Assembly (NCBI RefSeq): GCF_008727875.1 | Contig: NZ_VTWS01000002.1 | Coordinates: 682,001 to 746,000, forward strand | Length of the DNA: 64,000 nt | Origin: Larkinella humicola | GTDB taxonomy: Bacteria; Bacteroidota; Bacteroidia; Cytophagales; Spirosomataceae | Direction of reading: 5' to 3' | Part shown: positions 29,970-38,053 of the stretch, in pieces | Numbering within the stretch: position 1 is the stretch's first letter | Layout of the letters: each line of letters opens with the position of its first letter | Translations under genes and position numbers: made by a program | The notes under the pieces: model-generated | Database searches by the model: none | The model's input: only the letters and a program-made list of their open reading frames with translations | Told to the model about the DNA's origin: nothing

Positions 29970-30398
29970 ATGGAAAAGAGACCGCTGAAAGAACAGATCG
30001 ACGCGTTGGAAAAACTGGCCAAAGACCCGAAAAGTCAGCAGGAAATCGGGAAAAGGCTGATTCAGGAAGTAGCGAAGGCGATGTATGAAGAACGGAAAGG
30101 GCTCGAAATATCGACCCCCGACGCCGAGATTCCGATTCGGAAAGGCGAGATGGTTCCCCTCGAATTACGGAACCAGATCAAAACCGATGAAACCGGTTTG
30201 GCCCTCCAGGATGCGCTGGTGCAGAACCTCAACCTCCGCATCTGGTTCCGGATCTGGGTTCGTTTCTGGTTCCGGATCATCGTCGACATTCCCCGGTTTG
30301 AAACCAGTCCGCTGAATTCGTTCAAGGATTTTGCTGATTCCATCGGCTTTTCGGACGAAGAGATCAAACTCGTAGACCGGCTCAAAGGCATGTCCTGA
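29970..30398 (+). CDS. Putative RiPP precursor with Trp/Arg tetrad repeats (142 residues)
   Basis: I recognise no family. Residues 1-85 are charged and helical (a leader-like region), with a basic/acidic stretch and LQDALVQ before the repeat. Residues 90-105 are four tandem tetrads: RIWF, RIWV, RFWF, RIIV, followed by DIPRFE. Each of W92, W96 and W100 is followed by X-Arg, the aromatic-X-X spacing at which cyclophane-forming radical SAM enzymes join an aromatic ring to a side-chain carbon. A 32-residue acidic/amphipathic tail (SPLNSFKDFADSIGFSDEEIKLVDRL) follows, so the core would be internal. A terminator-like hairpin and then a radical SAM/SPASM gene lie downstream. Function as a precursor is inference from repeat and context. 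Alternatives are a structural protein or a small membrane-active protein. Confidence 0.7.
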   Translation: MEKRPLKEQIDALEKLAKDPKSQQEIGKRLIQEVAKAMYEERKGLEISTPDAEIPIRKGEMVPLELRNQIKTDETGLALQDALVQNLNLRIWFRIWVRFWFRIIVDIPRFETSPLNSFKDFADSIGFSDEEIKLVDRLKGMS

Positions 30399-30417
30399 AA
30401 CCGCTTGCCATCCCCCG

Positions 30418-30454
30418 CCGAAGAATCCCGACCAAAAGGGGTTCTTCGGTTTTT
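30418..30454 (+). terminator. Intrinsic terminator/attenuator between precursor and radical SAM gene
   Basis: CCGAAGAA (30418-30425) pairs perfectly with TTCTTCGG (30442-30449), with further CCC/GGG pairing inside, and is followed by five T residues. It lies 19 bases after the precursor stop codon. Partial read-through would give much precursor and little maturase, as in many RiPP operons. Confidence 0.8.
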
Positions 30455-30491
30455 CACTCCCTTTCCGAACCGTCCTACAACAACCTCTATC

Positions 30492-31628
30492 ATGGACAAT
30501 TCCCTCAGCCTGATCATCAAATCGACCCGGAAGTGCAACCTGCGCTGCTCTTACTGCCACGACTGGCGGTCGCGCGGAACGGTTATTTCCTTCGAAATTC
30601 TGGCCAACATCGTCGCGAAAGCGTTTCGTGCCCAACGCTACAAGGTCATTAATTTTATCTGGCACGGGGGCGAACCGCTCCTGCTGGGGATCGATTTCTT
30701 TCGCCGGGCGCTCAGCCTGCAGCAGGCTTTTATTCAGGAAGGGCAATACGTCCTCAACAGCGTCCAGATCAACGGTACGCTGCTCACGGAGGAATGGTGT
30801 GACTTTTTCAGGAAAAACCACTTTCAGGTGGGCGTCAGCGTGGATGGCCCCGAAGAAATCCACAACCGAAACCGGTCTTTTGCATCGGGAAAAGGGAGTT
30901 TTCAGCAGGTGATCAAAAGCATCGACCTGCTCAAAGAATACGGGATCGGCCACGGCGTTCTGCTGGTTTTGAACGAAAACACCAAGCGTTTACCGGCTCC
31001 CGAAATTTTTGATTTCATCACCCGGGATCTGAAAGTCGACAACTTCTCGTTCCTGCCCGCCGTTCCCGACAACCTCATCGGCCAGAACTCCGGCGAACGC
31101 GCGACGACTGATTACCTGTCGCTCGAAGACTACGAAGAGTTTATGATCCGGATTTTCGACCATTGGTATGCCCTCGACAACCCCGACATTCGGGTGCGCG
31201 AGATCGACGGCATTGTGCGTTCGGTGATGCGGGGCAATCCACAGGTCTGCACGCTGGCCGGGAATTGCCTCGGCGGTTATTACCACATCGAGCCCGAAGG
31301 CGACGTTTACCACTGCGACAAATACGTCGGTGATCCGATGTATAACCTCGGCAACATTCTGGAATCGGATTTCGATTCGCTGTTTAAATCGCCCCAAATG
31401 CGGGCGTTGCGCCGACAGGAACGGGACAACCTCCAGCGACTATCGGCCTGTCAACACTACGGAATCTGCAACGGCGGCTGCCCGCACGACCGCTACATCG
31501 CTAAAAAATACCGTACGGATTTTACCGGCGAGTGTTGCGGTCAAAACCGGCTGATCTCCCACATCATCCGGGCGTTGGGACAGGACATCGGCGCAGAAAA
31601 AATGGCGGTTTTTGGCCATACGGTTTAG
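30492..31628 (+). CDS. Radical SAM/SPASM peptide-maturase-like enzyme
   Basis: 378 residues. The radical SAM cluster motif CX3CX2C is C15-NLR-C19-SY-C22, followed by HGGEPLL (58-64), the SAM-binding GGEP element. The C-terminal SPASM domain has C253, C259, G270-X4-C275, then C320-X5-C326-X3-C330 and C348, enough ligands for two auxiliary 4Fe-4S clusters as in anSME, although the first Cys of the usual CX2CX5CX3C is missing. Such enzymes mature sulfatases or cross-link ribosomal peptides (cyclophane/triceptide, sactipeptide types). No sulfatase is near, but a repeat peptide gene is 93 bases upstream, which favours peptide modification. ATG 30492 is chosen; upstream codons would run through the terminator. 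The stop abuts that of the convergent gene with no base between. Confidence 0.88.
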   Translation: MDNSLSLIIKSTRKCNLRCSYCHDWRSRGTVISFEILANIVAKAFRAQRYKVINFIWHGGEPLLLGIDFFRRALSLQQAFIQEGQYVLNSVQINGTLLTEEWCDFFRKNHFQVGVSVDGPEEIHNRNRSFASGKGSFQQVIKSIDLLKEYGIGHGVLLVLNENTKRLPAPEIFDFITRDLKVDNFSFLPAVPDNLIGQNSGERATTDYLSLEDYEEFMIRIFDHWYALDNPDIRVREIDGIVRSVMRGNPQVCTLAGNCLGGYYHIEPEGDVYHCDKYVGDPMYNLGNILESDFDSLFKSPQMRALRRQERDNLQRLSACQHYGICNGGCPHDRYIAKKYRTDFTGECCGQNRLISHIIRALGQDIGAEKMAVFGHTV

Positions 31629-33071
31629 CTATTTCTTCAGGCCAAAACCCGCAAACGGCGCTTTCGCATCGTCCAGCACAAGCACCCAGTCCGTGGTTGG
31701 GCCGACAATCGGGGCCTTGAACTCCTGCGGGCCGGTATTCGGAAACACCCCGATTTTCTGGCTCTTTCCATCGCGGGGATTATACCAGTAGGCCAGCACA
31801 TTCGGCGAAGCGGTCAGCCGGGCGAGGTCAATTTTCAGCGGACTGCCGTTGGGCGTGTAGGCAAACAAGAAATTGTCGTCTTCCGAAATGGCCGCCACCT
31901 GGTGATTGCCATCGTCGGGATTGGTGTTCTGAATCAGCCGCTCGTCGGGCATCAGCCGCGTCCACGGATGCGACTCGTACAACCGGCGTAAAATTCCCAT
32001 CTGAAACGCCCCGGCATGGTCGAGCGCCCGTTTCCAGTGCGTACGGGCGGCCGAAACCGGCGGATTTCGATCGTTGTCGAAAAACTGCCAGATGTTGTGG
32101 TTGCCGTAGGTATGTCCGCAACCGCCCGACAAAACCGCCCACCAGGCCGCCTGCCGCACGTCGAAATCGTCAAAATAGCCCTGCTCCGGTTTGTGCGCAA
32201 TTGGATGGTCTTCGTAACGTGGTTCACCATCGAGCGTCGGCTTGGGTGGAAACATCGCGTAGTTCTGCCGTTGCATCACGTAATTCTTCTTGTTCCTGGC
32301 ACTGTGTCCCGACTGAAACAGATTAATGTTCAGCCATTTATCGCTATGAAAAAATCCTGACGAGTTGCTGTCGCCCTGCGGGTGATAGGTCATGAGCTTG
32401 GTGCCGCCGTCGCCTTTCTTGATGCCTTCCGCCATCGCCCGGACAATGGCCAGCCGTTGCTCGCCCTCCGGATTGCGGTCACCGCCCAAAATCCAGATAA
32501 CCGGTTTGCCCCGGTAGCGTTTGCCAATAAACTCACCATACGTCCGGGCATTGGCAGTATTGAAAATTTCGGGGCCTTTTCCCCACTTCTTATTGAATTT
32601 ATCTCCCCAGGTCGGCAGCAGCCCAACGACCAGCCCCAGCTCCGTGGCCCGGTTGACCACCCAGTCGACATGCTGGAAATACGCTTCATTCGGTTTGGTG
32701 GGGTCGTTGCCCACCAGTGGCAATTGACCGTACTGATTGGGTTGCGTCAGCCCGTCGAGTTCGGCCAGCACCACCGCCTGAATCACGGTAAACCCTTTGG
32801 CCGCCCGGTTTTTCAAATACAGATCGGCTTCTTCCTTCGTCAGCCGGTGGAACAATTCCCAGGCCGTGTCACCCAGCCAGAAAAACGGTTTCCCATCCCC
32901 CCGCATGATGTACCGTTTGTCGGGAATGATGTAGAGTTTGGACAAGGCAACGGTTTCCTTTGAGGCCGCAGCGGGTTTCTGAGCGTAGCCCAGAGCGGAC
33001 AGGAACAAATAGACTATCCCCAAAACGATCGCTCGTTTTGTCCAGATACCGGAAAAGTTTGAACGATTCAT
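31629..33071 (-). CDS. Secreted DUF4038 apiosidase-like glycoside hydrolase
   Basis: 480 residues with a signal peptide ending LGYAQ. The catalytic TIM barrel is of the DUF4038 (apiosidase-like, GH140-related) type: GKPFFWLGDTAWELFHRLTKEEADLYLKNRAAKGFTVIQ, then VIWILGGDRNPEG and later SGGCGHTYGNHNIWQF. The last 90 residues match the collagen-binding-like beta domain often fused to it. The family removes apiose or related sugars from plant pectin side chains; the true substrate here is not known. The frame is open to 33188 but that part is the palindromic repeat; ATG 33071 opens the signal peptide. It stands alone, convergent with the radical SAM gene. Confidence 0.85.
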   Translation of the reverse strand: MNRSNFSGIWTKRAIVLGIVYLFLSALGYAQKPAAASKETVALSKLYIIPDKRYIMRGDGKPFFWLGDTAWELFHRLTKEEADLYLKNRAAKGFTVIQAVVLAELDGLTQPNQYGQLPLVGNDPTKPNEAYFQHVDWVVNRATELGLVVGLLPTWGDKFNKKWGKGPEIFNTANARTYGEFIGKRYRGKPVIWILGGDRNPEGEQRLAIVRAMAEGIKKGDGGTKLMTYHPQGDSNSSGFFHSDKWLNINLFQSGHSARNKKNYVMQRQNYAMFPPKPTLDGEPRYEDHPIAHKPEQGYFDDFDVRQAAWWAVLSGGCGHTYGNHNIWQFFDNDRNPPVSAARTHWKRALDHAGAFQMGILRRLYESHPWTRLMPDERLIQNTNPDDGNHQVAAISEDDNFLFAYTPNGSPLKIDLARLTASPNVLAYWYNPRDGKSQKIGVFPNTGPQEFKAPIVGPTTDWVLVLDDAKAPFAGFGLKK

Positions 33072-33084
33072 TCTTTGTATGATA

Positions 33085-33161
33085 ACCCCTGAACCCCCTG
33101 AAGGGGACTTTTTGCATCCGAAGGAATTCGCGTCAAAGTCCCCTTCAGGGGATTTAGGGGC
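33085..33161. repeat. Palindromic intergenic repeat, CCCCTGAAGGGG family (copy 4)
   Basis: Arms 33085-33111 and 33135-33161; the inner CCCCTGAAGGGGACTTT pairs perfectly with AAAGTCCCCTTCAGGGG, and the outer ends pair with a few mismatches. It lies directly upstream of the DUF4038 gene start. Confidence 0.8.
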
Positions 33162-33279
33162 AGTAAGCGAAACGACTGCTAAATTCATGGGTCAGGAATA
33201 AGGGGCTGTAAAAACCGACATTTGAATGAAATCTAAGACGGTTTGCTTATAATTCAAACACCTTTCCAAAAACTTGCCG

Positions 33280-33287
33280 TACTTTTG
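33280..33287 (+). promoter_or_regulatory. -7 promoter box of the Sua5-like/cca operon
   Basis: TACTTTTG fits TAnnTTTG, 15 bases before the ATG at 33303, so the transcript leader would be very short. Confidence 0.5.
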
Positions 33288-33302
33288 CGGCTTGTTACAA
33301 CT

Positions 33303-33821
33303 ATGACACCAACGCCACGCGATATTGTTGCCGAACTCCGGCAGGGACGACTCATCCGGCTGGCCGACGAAACCGGCGTTTCACTGGCCTGCGATCCCGG
33401 CCATGCGGAAGCCGTCGAACATCTGCTGGATGTCCGGAAAGACCTGGTTCCGGCCCCCCTCCCCACCATTCTCATTTCCGACAGTGGTCAGCTCAACCTC
33501 TATGTCCGGCCTGTGCCGGATGTGGCCTGGGATCTGATCGAGTTCGCCGAAATGCCCCTGACGGTTTTAATGTACAACGGCATCAACCTGCCCGACGCCT
33601 TCCGGTTGCAGGTGCCGCTGCGGAAAACCCTTAGCGAATCGGTGCGACAACTCATCGGCGCGTTTGGCCGGGGGCTGTTGACCCTGCCGTTTGAAGACGC
33701 CGAATGGCCGGTCGGTCTGGCAAAACCGCCCGTTTCCTGGGGCGAACTGCCCGCCAAAATTCAATTGCCGCGTATTATGGAGTTAGGTCCAAAAGGGGAA
33801 GTAGCCTTTTTACGAAAATAA
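33303..33821 (+). CDS. Diverged Sua5/YciO/YrdC-family protein
   Basis: 172 residues. The pattern ELRQGRLIRLADETGVSLACDPGHAEAVEHLLDVRK corresponds to the N-terminal fold of threonylcarbamoyl-AMP synthases. The nucleotide-binding signatures are lost: the PTDTVYGL segment is changed to LADETGVSL, the KxR motif is RKDL, and the late STSAN-type loop reads PVSWGEL. It is therefore probably not an active TsaC/Sua5, and may be a paralogue with another role. ATG 33303 follows a -7 box. Its TAA stop is followed at once by an ATG (TAATG at 33819-33823) leading into cca, suggesting one transcript; both would concern tRNA if any old role is kept. Confidence 0.75.
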   Translation: MTPTPRDIVAELRQGRLIRLADETGVSLACDPGHAEAVEHLLDVRKDLVPAPLPTILISDSGQLNLYVRPVPDVAWDLIEFAEMPLTVLMYNGINLPDAFRLQVPLRKTLSESVRQLIGAFGRGLLTLPFEDAEWPVGLAKPPVSWGELPAKIQLPRIMELGPKGEVAFLRK

Positions 33822-33877
33822 TGAGCCGTACCGCCACTGCCGACCAGGATCGGAACGATTCGTTATTCCTGTGTTCT

Positions 33878-35410
33878 ATGAACTTTACGGAGACCCTACA
33901 TAGCAATCCCATTTTTGAAGTCATCGCCCGTCAGGCGGCTGCGCTGGACGTTCGTGCGTATGTCATCGGCGGTTTTGTACGGGATCTGATTCTGAAACGT
34001 CCGTCGAAAGACATCGACATTGTGTGCATTGGCAGTGGCATCGACCTGGCCGAAGCCGTGGGCCGGGAGTTGAAAGTGCCCGTGATTGTGTTTAAGAATT
34101 TCGGAACGGCCATGTTACCGGCTCATCCCGATCAAACTACGTATACCGAGGCAACCGAAACCGTTCCAGGCAGTCGTTCGCTGGGCTGGGAAGTGGAGTT
34201 TGTGGGCGCCCGCAAAGAATCCTACCGCTCCGATTCGCGAAAACCGCTGGTTGAAAACGGCACCCTCGAAGACGACCAGAACCGCCGGGATTTTACCATC
34301 AACGCGATGGGCATTAGCCTGAACGGGAGCGATTTCGGCCAGTTGCTCGACCCGTTTGGCGGTCTGGACGATTTGCGCCGGAAAACCATTCGCACCCCGC
34401 TCGAACCAAAAATTACGTTTTCCGACGACCCGCTGCGCATGATGCGGGCCATCCGGTTTGCGTCGCAACTGGGTTTCGACATCGAGCCGGACACGTTCGA
34501 TGCGATTATTGAAATGAAAGACCGGCTGGCGATTGTTTCGCGGGAACGGATTACGGACGAACTGAACAAGATTATTCTGTCGTCCAAGCCGTCATACGGT
34601 TTTAAACTGCTGTATCACGCCGGTTTGCTGGATCTTATTTTTCCGGAACTACTGGCGTTGAAAGGCGTTGAAACCATTGAAGGAAAGGGCCACAAGGACA
34701 ATTTTTACCACACGCTGCAAGTGCTGGACAACGTAGCCGAACGCTCCGACGACCTCTGGCTGCGGTGGGCGGCTTTGCTCCACGACATTGCCAAACCGGC
34801 TACCAAACGCTTCGATCCGAAAGTGGGCTGGACGTTCCACGGCCACGAGGATCTGGGAGCCAAACAGGTTCCGGGCATTTTTCGCCAGATGAAATTGCCG
34901 CTGAACGAAAAAATGCGGTTTGTTAAAAAACTCGTTCGGTTGCACCTGCGGCCCATTGCCCTGGTGAAAGAACAGATTACCGACTCGGCACTCCGGCGGC
35001 TGCTGATCGAAGCGGGCGACGACCTGGAAGCGCTGATGAACCTCTGCCGGGCCGATATTACGTCGAAAAACTACGACCGCGTCAAGAAACACCTTGCTAA
35101 TTTCGATAAGGTGGAGCGCAAACTCCGCGAGCTGGACGAACGGGATAAACTGCGTAATTTTCAGCCGGTTATTACGGGAGAACTCATCATGGAAGCCTTT
35201 GGTCTGAAACCGTCGAAAGAAGTCGGACTGATCAAAGTGGCCATTCGGGAAGCTATTCTGGAGGGAACCGTCGTCAACACGCTGGAAGCCGCGATTCCTT
35301 TTATGATCGAAGAGGGCCGGAAAATGGGTCTGGAACCCGTCAAAGAGTTATCAATGCGGGCAGACCATTCCACAACCGCTGATTCCACTTCACCAGAAAG
35401 CCCGCAATAG
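33878..35410 (+). CDS. cca: CCA tRNA nucleotidyltransferase with HD domain
   Basis: 510 residues. The class II nucleotidyltransferase head shows G31-G-F-V-R-D36 and metal ligands D45 and D47 in KDIDIV, followed by DDQNRRDFTINAMGISL (NTP selection) and RMMRAIRFASQLGF. An HD-type phosphohydrolase domain follows (WAALLHDIAKPATK, and VRLHLRP). It adds or repairs the 3' CCA end of tRNAs in the cytoplasm. An earlier in-frame ATG at 33821 overlaps the stop of the Sua5-like gene, but MNFTETLHSNPIF is the usual N-terminus, so I take 33878. A small disordered tail (STTADSTSPESPQ) ends it. Confidence 0.93.
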   Translation: MNFTETLHSNPIFEVIARQAAALDVRAYVIGGFVRDLILKRPSKDIDIVCIGSGIDLAEAVGRELKVPVIVFKNFGTAMLPAHPDQTTYTEATETVPGSRSLGWEVEFVGARKESYRSDSRKPLVENGTLEDDQNRRDFTINAMGISLNGSDFGQLLDPFGGLDDLRRKTIRTPLEPKITFSDDPLRMMRAIRFASQLGFDIEPDTFDAIIEMKDRLAIVSRERITDELNKIILSSKPSYGFKLLYHAGLLDLIFPELLALKGVETIEGKGHKDNFYHTLQVLDNVAERSDDLWLRWAALLHDIAKPATKRFDPKVGWTFHGHEDLGAKQVPGIFRQMKLPLNEKMRFVKKLVRLHLRPIALVKEQITDSALRRLLIEAGDDLEALMNLCRADITSKNYDRVKKHLANFDKVERKLRELDERDKLRNFQPVITGELIMEAFGLKPSKEVGLIKVAIREAILEGTVVNTLEAAIPFMIEEGRKMGLEPVKELSMRADHSTTADSTSPESPQ

Positions 35411-35446
35411 ATTCGACACGAAACCACCACAAACACACAAACTACT

Positions 35447-35650
35447 ATGGATAAGAACAACTTCCGGCGCTTTTTCGGCGCCACACTGACCATTCTGGGC
35501 ATCATCGTCGTCTTGTTTGCCTGTGTAGCTTTCCTGTCGGATGCCAAACCGGTGTTGGGCATGAGCATCACGAAATGGGAATCCCTGGCGCCTTTCATTG
35601 TCGGTCTGGTGTTCTTGGGTTCGGGCGTTAGTCTCATCAATAATTCGTAG
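35447..35650 (+). CDS. Small two-helix membrane protein, unknown function
   Basis: 67 residues: a basic N-terminus (MDKNNFRRFFG), a transmembrane helix (about 11-31), a polar loop and a second helix (about 47-63). There is no known motif. It starts 36 bases after cca and may be cotranscribed with it. Codon use and the clean ATG support a real gene, but no role can be given. Confidence 0.7.
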   Translation: MDKNNFRRFFGATLTILGIIVVLFACVAFLSDAKPVLGMSITKWESLAPFIVGLVFLGSGVSLINNS

Positions 35651-35821
35651 CAGTTGATTGATCCGCTGTTCCGGTTCTACGAGGAACCCCATCCGCGAAA
35701 CGGGGTAATTCATCCACAGCACTCACCTATTAACTTTCTATTTTTCAGGCGATTAATTACTGGTATAGCATTTGAGCATAGGATGGAAACTCAATGTTAA
35801 ACCTGTTAATCAATTACCTGT

Positions 35822-36643
35822 ATGGCTTCTTTCACGGAACAGTTAGCGAATTTTTTTGGCACGAGGGACACGGACACATCACTGCGTGAATTATTCATCA
35901 GCGAGTTGAAAGGCATCTATTATGCCGAAAAACAAATTGCTGATGCGCTGCCAAACATGGCCGAAGCGGCTACCACCGATGTAGTACGCGACGGTTTTCA
36001 CCAGCACCTGGCTGAAACAGAGAATCAAATCCGCCGGATCGAGCAAATCTTCCAGCAACTGGGGGTTGATGCCGACGAGAAAAGTTGCAATGCCATCGAC
36101 GGCCTGATCGACGACGGCGACGTGGTTATTTCCGACACGGATTCCGGTTCATTGACCCGCGATGCCGGTTTGATCATTGCCGGTCAAAAAGTTGAACACC
36201 ACGAAATTGCCGCTTACGGCTCACTTCATTCGCTGGCCCGGTTGCTGGGGTATCACGATGCCGCTCAACTCCTGGGTGAAAGTCTGGAGGAGGAAAAAAA
36301 TACAGACCGGAAACTGACTGAAATTGCGGAATCGTTCATCAATGAACGCGCCAAAATGGAGTCCGACAACGACGACGACACCGACCGGGATGGCATTCGC
36401 GACCGGATGCGGGACACGGTTCGCGATGGCGACTACGGCCAGACTACCGGCACGTATGCAGGTGGCAGCAGCTATTCCGGCGTGACCGGCAGCGGCACCG
36501 AAGAGAATGCGGATGCGGCAACCTGGCAGCGGGATCAGGAAAACCGCACCTGGAAATCAGATGATGACACCCGATCCAATTCAGGCAACACGAACTACCG
36601 GCGCGATACCGATCCGTTGACCGGCGGCCCGAGCGGTTTTTAA
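35822..36643 (+). CDS. DUF892 (YciE/YciF) ferritin-like stress protein
   Basis: 273 residues. Residues about 18-175 form the DUF892 four-helix bundle (LRELFISELKGIYYAEKQIADALPNM, AGQKVEHHEIAAYGSL, LLGESLEEEKNTDRKL), whose Glu and His residues (E in ELKGIYYAE, H in EHHE, E in EEEK) can bind a di-metal site. The family is induced by stress and osmotic shock in other bacteria. After residue 180 there is a 90-residue low-complexity tail rich in Asp, Arg, Ser, Gly and Thr, not found in short family members and predicted to be disordered. The tail resembles that of stress proteins which stay soluble on drying; that reading is inference. Confidence 0.88.
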   Translation: MASFTEQLANFFGTRDTDTSLRELFISELKGIYYAEKQIADALPNMAEAATTDVVRDGFHQHLAETENQIRRIEQIFQQLGVDADEKSCNAIDGLIDDGDVVISDTDSGSLTRDAGLIIAGQKVEHHEIAAYGSLHSLARLLGYHDAAQLLGESLEEEKNTDRKLTEIAESFINERAKMESDNDDDTDRDGIRDRMRDTVRDGDYGQTTGTYAGGSSYSGVTGSGTEENADAATWQRDQENRTWKSDDDTRSNSGNTNYRRDTDPLTGGPSGF

Positions 36644-36651
36644 GGTTTTGT

Positions 36652-36755
36652 AACCGCAAACTGTAAAAGATTGAACGCCCACTGTAAAAGTGAAGAGGCT
36701 AAGCGCTCTTAAACCACTTTTACAGTGGGCGTTCAATCTTTTACAGTTTGCGGTT
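36652..36755. repeat. Perfect 41-bp intergenic inverted repeat
   Basis: Arms 36652-36692 and 36715-36755 are exact reverse complements over 41 bases, with further AAGAG/CTCTT pairing in the loop. Each arm contains the word CTGTAAAAG twice. It lies nine bases after the DUF892 stop and 14 before the convergent DUF2851 stop, so it could serve as a bidirectional terminator, but it is far longer than needed. Confidence 0.9.
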
Positions 36756-36768
36756 AATTTTTCAGGTC

Positions 36769-38052
36769 TTACTTTCCCCGCAACAAACTCACCCCAATCT
36801 GGCACGACAGGCACTTTTTAAGCTGACAAAAATTCTTGTATAGCTCAATGGAGGCCTGTGAATCGAATGCGGTGCGAACCGTAAGGTTTAAATCCTGCCA
36901 AACCCGGGTCACGCGGTTGTCTTCCGCCGGGAGTTGTTCCAGCAAGCGGATGGCCCGCTCCCGGTATTCCGGCTGATCCTTGTGATGGGAATAGGCAATC
37001 AGCAACGGAACAATGGCATTAATGATCAGATTTTCAGCCGCTTTTTGTCCCATTGCAGCCAGTACAAGATCAGATGTTTTTCCAAACCGGTAATGAGTCT
37101 GCCAATACGTGGATGGCGTAACCTGCAAATGCCGCAGCAAAATCCGGCTGTCGTCCGTTTCGATAAAGACTGAAAACAGGCTATTCCGGAAGGTCAGAAG
37201 TTGGGCAAACTGGGCCAGCCGGAGCGTCGGAAAGTTGGCCGGACGAAGTTTAGCCCATTTCCAGGCATAGGCCGGTAGTTTTTTGGCGGTAAGCTGGTAT
37301 TTGGCTGCCAGAAAACGGTATTCCCTCTGCAATTCCGCTTCATAGGCATCCGGTTTTTCGCTGTTCAGCAAACCGGCCGTTCCAAACAACATCGCTTCCA
37401 GTTGCAGAAGTGTATTGCGGTGTTTTTGCAAGGTCTTCAGCGGCACCTGACGGCTCAACTGCCCAAAGGGCACGGTATTTACCTGAAAACCAAAGGCTGT
37501 GGCCAGGAGCTGGTACGTCGTCTCCTCCCAATCCAGATCGGTGCTTTGAAAGAGGGCCATCACCCCGGCGGCTTTTCGTTCCAGACGTTGCAGCAAGGCT
37601 TTATCCAGCATGGCCGTCCGGCGCAGAGGTTCTACGCGGGCTATCTGAGCAGCACACGGTATGGGTCCCGATTCAGCCAGCAGGGTCTGATACCGTTGCA
37701 GCAAAGCCAGATCCGCCCAGTCGCTCAGGCACAAGGTCGGAATAACCGAACCGTCCGATCGTTTCAATTCAAGAGACTCTTTTTCCCAGACGATGTGCAG
37801 AATTACGTTGTCGTAGGCCCGGTCGTGCTGGTGGCGATGGAGCAGCCAGTCGGCGGCCCGAACGTGCGCTTCCACCGTTCCAACCCACTCGACCTCCCCC
37901 ACAAAAAGGCGGGCGTGCGTAAAATCCGGCCCGGCATCCGGATTGCGGTATCCCGGATGAATCACCCGCAGGCTCTCCCCTTCCTCCGTTCGCAGATCGG
38001 TAGTGCGGAAATAGTGAAATTGCCAGAGAAAATAAATAAACTCTTCGGACAT
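36769..38052 (-). CDS. DUF2851 family protein
   Basis: 427 residues. The N-terminal third is the DUF2851 signature: FLWQFHYFRTTDLRTEEGESLRVIHPGYRNPDAGPDFTHARL, then VEWVGTVEAHVRAADWLLHRHQHDRAYDNVILHIVWE. The acidic/His pattern and the GPDF motif recall nuclease-like folds, but the family has no proven function and is typical of Bacteroidota. The C-terminal part is helical and carries a Cys pair near the end (LKKCLSCQIG). No signal peptide, so cytoplasmic. TTAAGAG-type repeats lie upstream. Confidence 0.88.
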   Translation of the reverse strand: MSEEFIYFLWQFHYFRTTDLRTEEGESLRVIHPGYRNPDAGPDFTHARLFVGEVEWVGTVEAHVRAADWLLHRHQHDRAYDNVILHIVWEKESLELKRSDGSVIPTLCLSDWADLALLQRYQTLLAESGPIPCAAQIARVEPLRRTAMLDKALLQRLERKAAGVMALFQSTDLDWEETTYQLLATAFGFQVNTVPFGQLSRQVPLKTLQKHRNTLLQLEAMLFGTAGLLNSEKPDAYEAELQREYRFLAAKYQLTAKKLPAYAWKWAKLRPANFPTLRLAQFAQLLTFRNSLFSVFIETDDSRILLRHLQVTPSTYWQTHYRFGKTSDLVLAAMGQKAAENLIINAIVPLLIAYSHHKDQPEYRERAIRLLEQLPAEDNRVTRVWQDLNLTVRTAFDSQASIELYKNFCQLKKCLSCQIGVSLLRGK

Positions 38053-38053
38053 A

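Noticed and set aside
29970-30398. Tetrad-repeat protein as a membrane protein
   Set aside because: The hydrophobic stretch is interrupted by Arg every fourth residue (90, 94, 98, 102), so it is a poor transmembrane helix; no signal peptide is present.
30492-31628. Radical SAM enzyme as an anaerobic sulfatase-maturating enzyme
   Set aside because: No sulfatase gene is found in the window and a repeat peptide gene precedes it; not excluded, but peptide maturation fits better.
33072-33188. N-terminal extension of the DUF4038 hydrolase
   Set aside because: The extra codons are the palindromic repeat; the signal peptide begins at ATG 33071.
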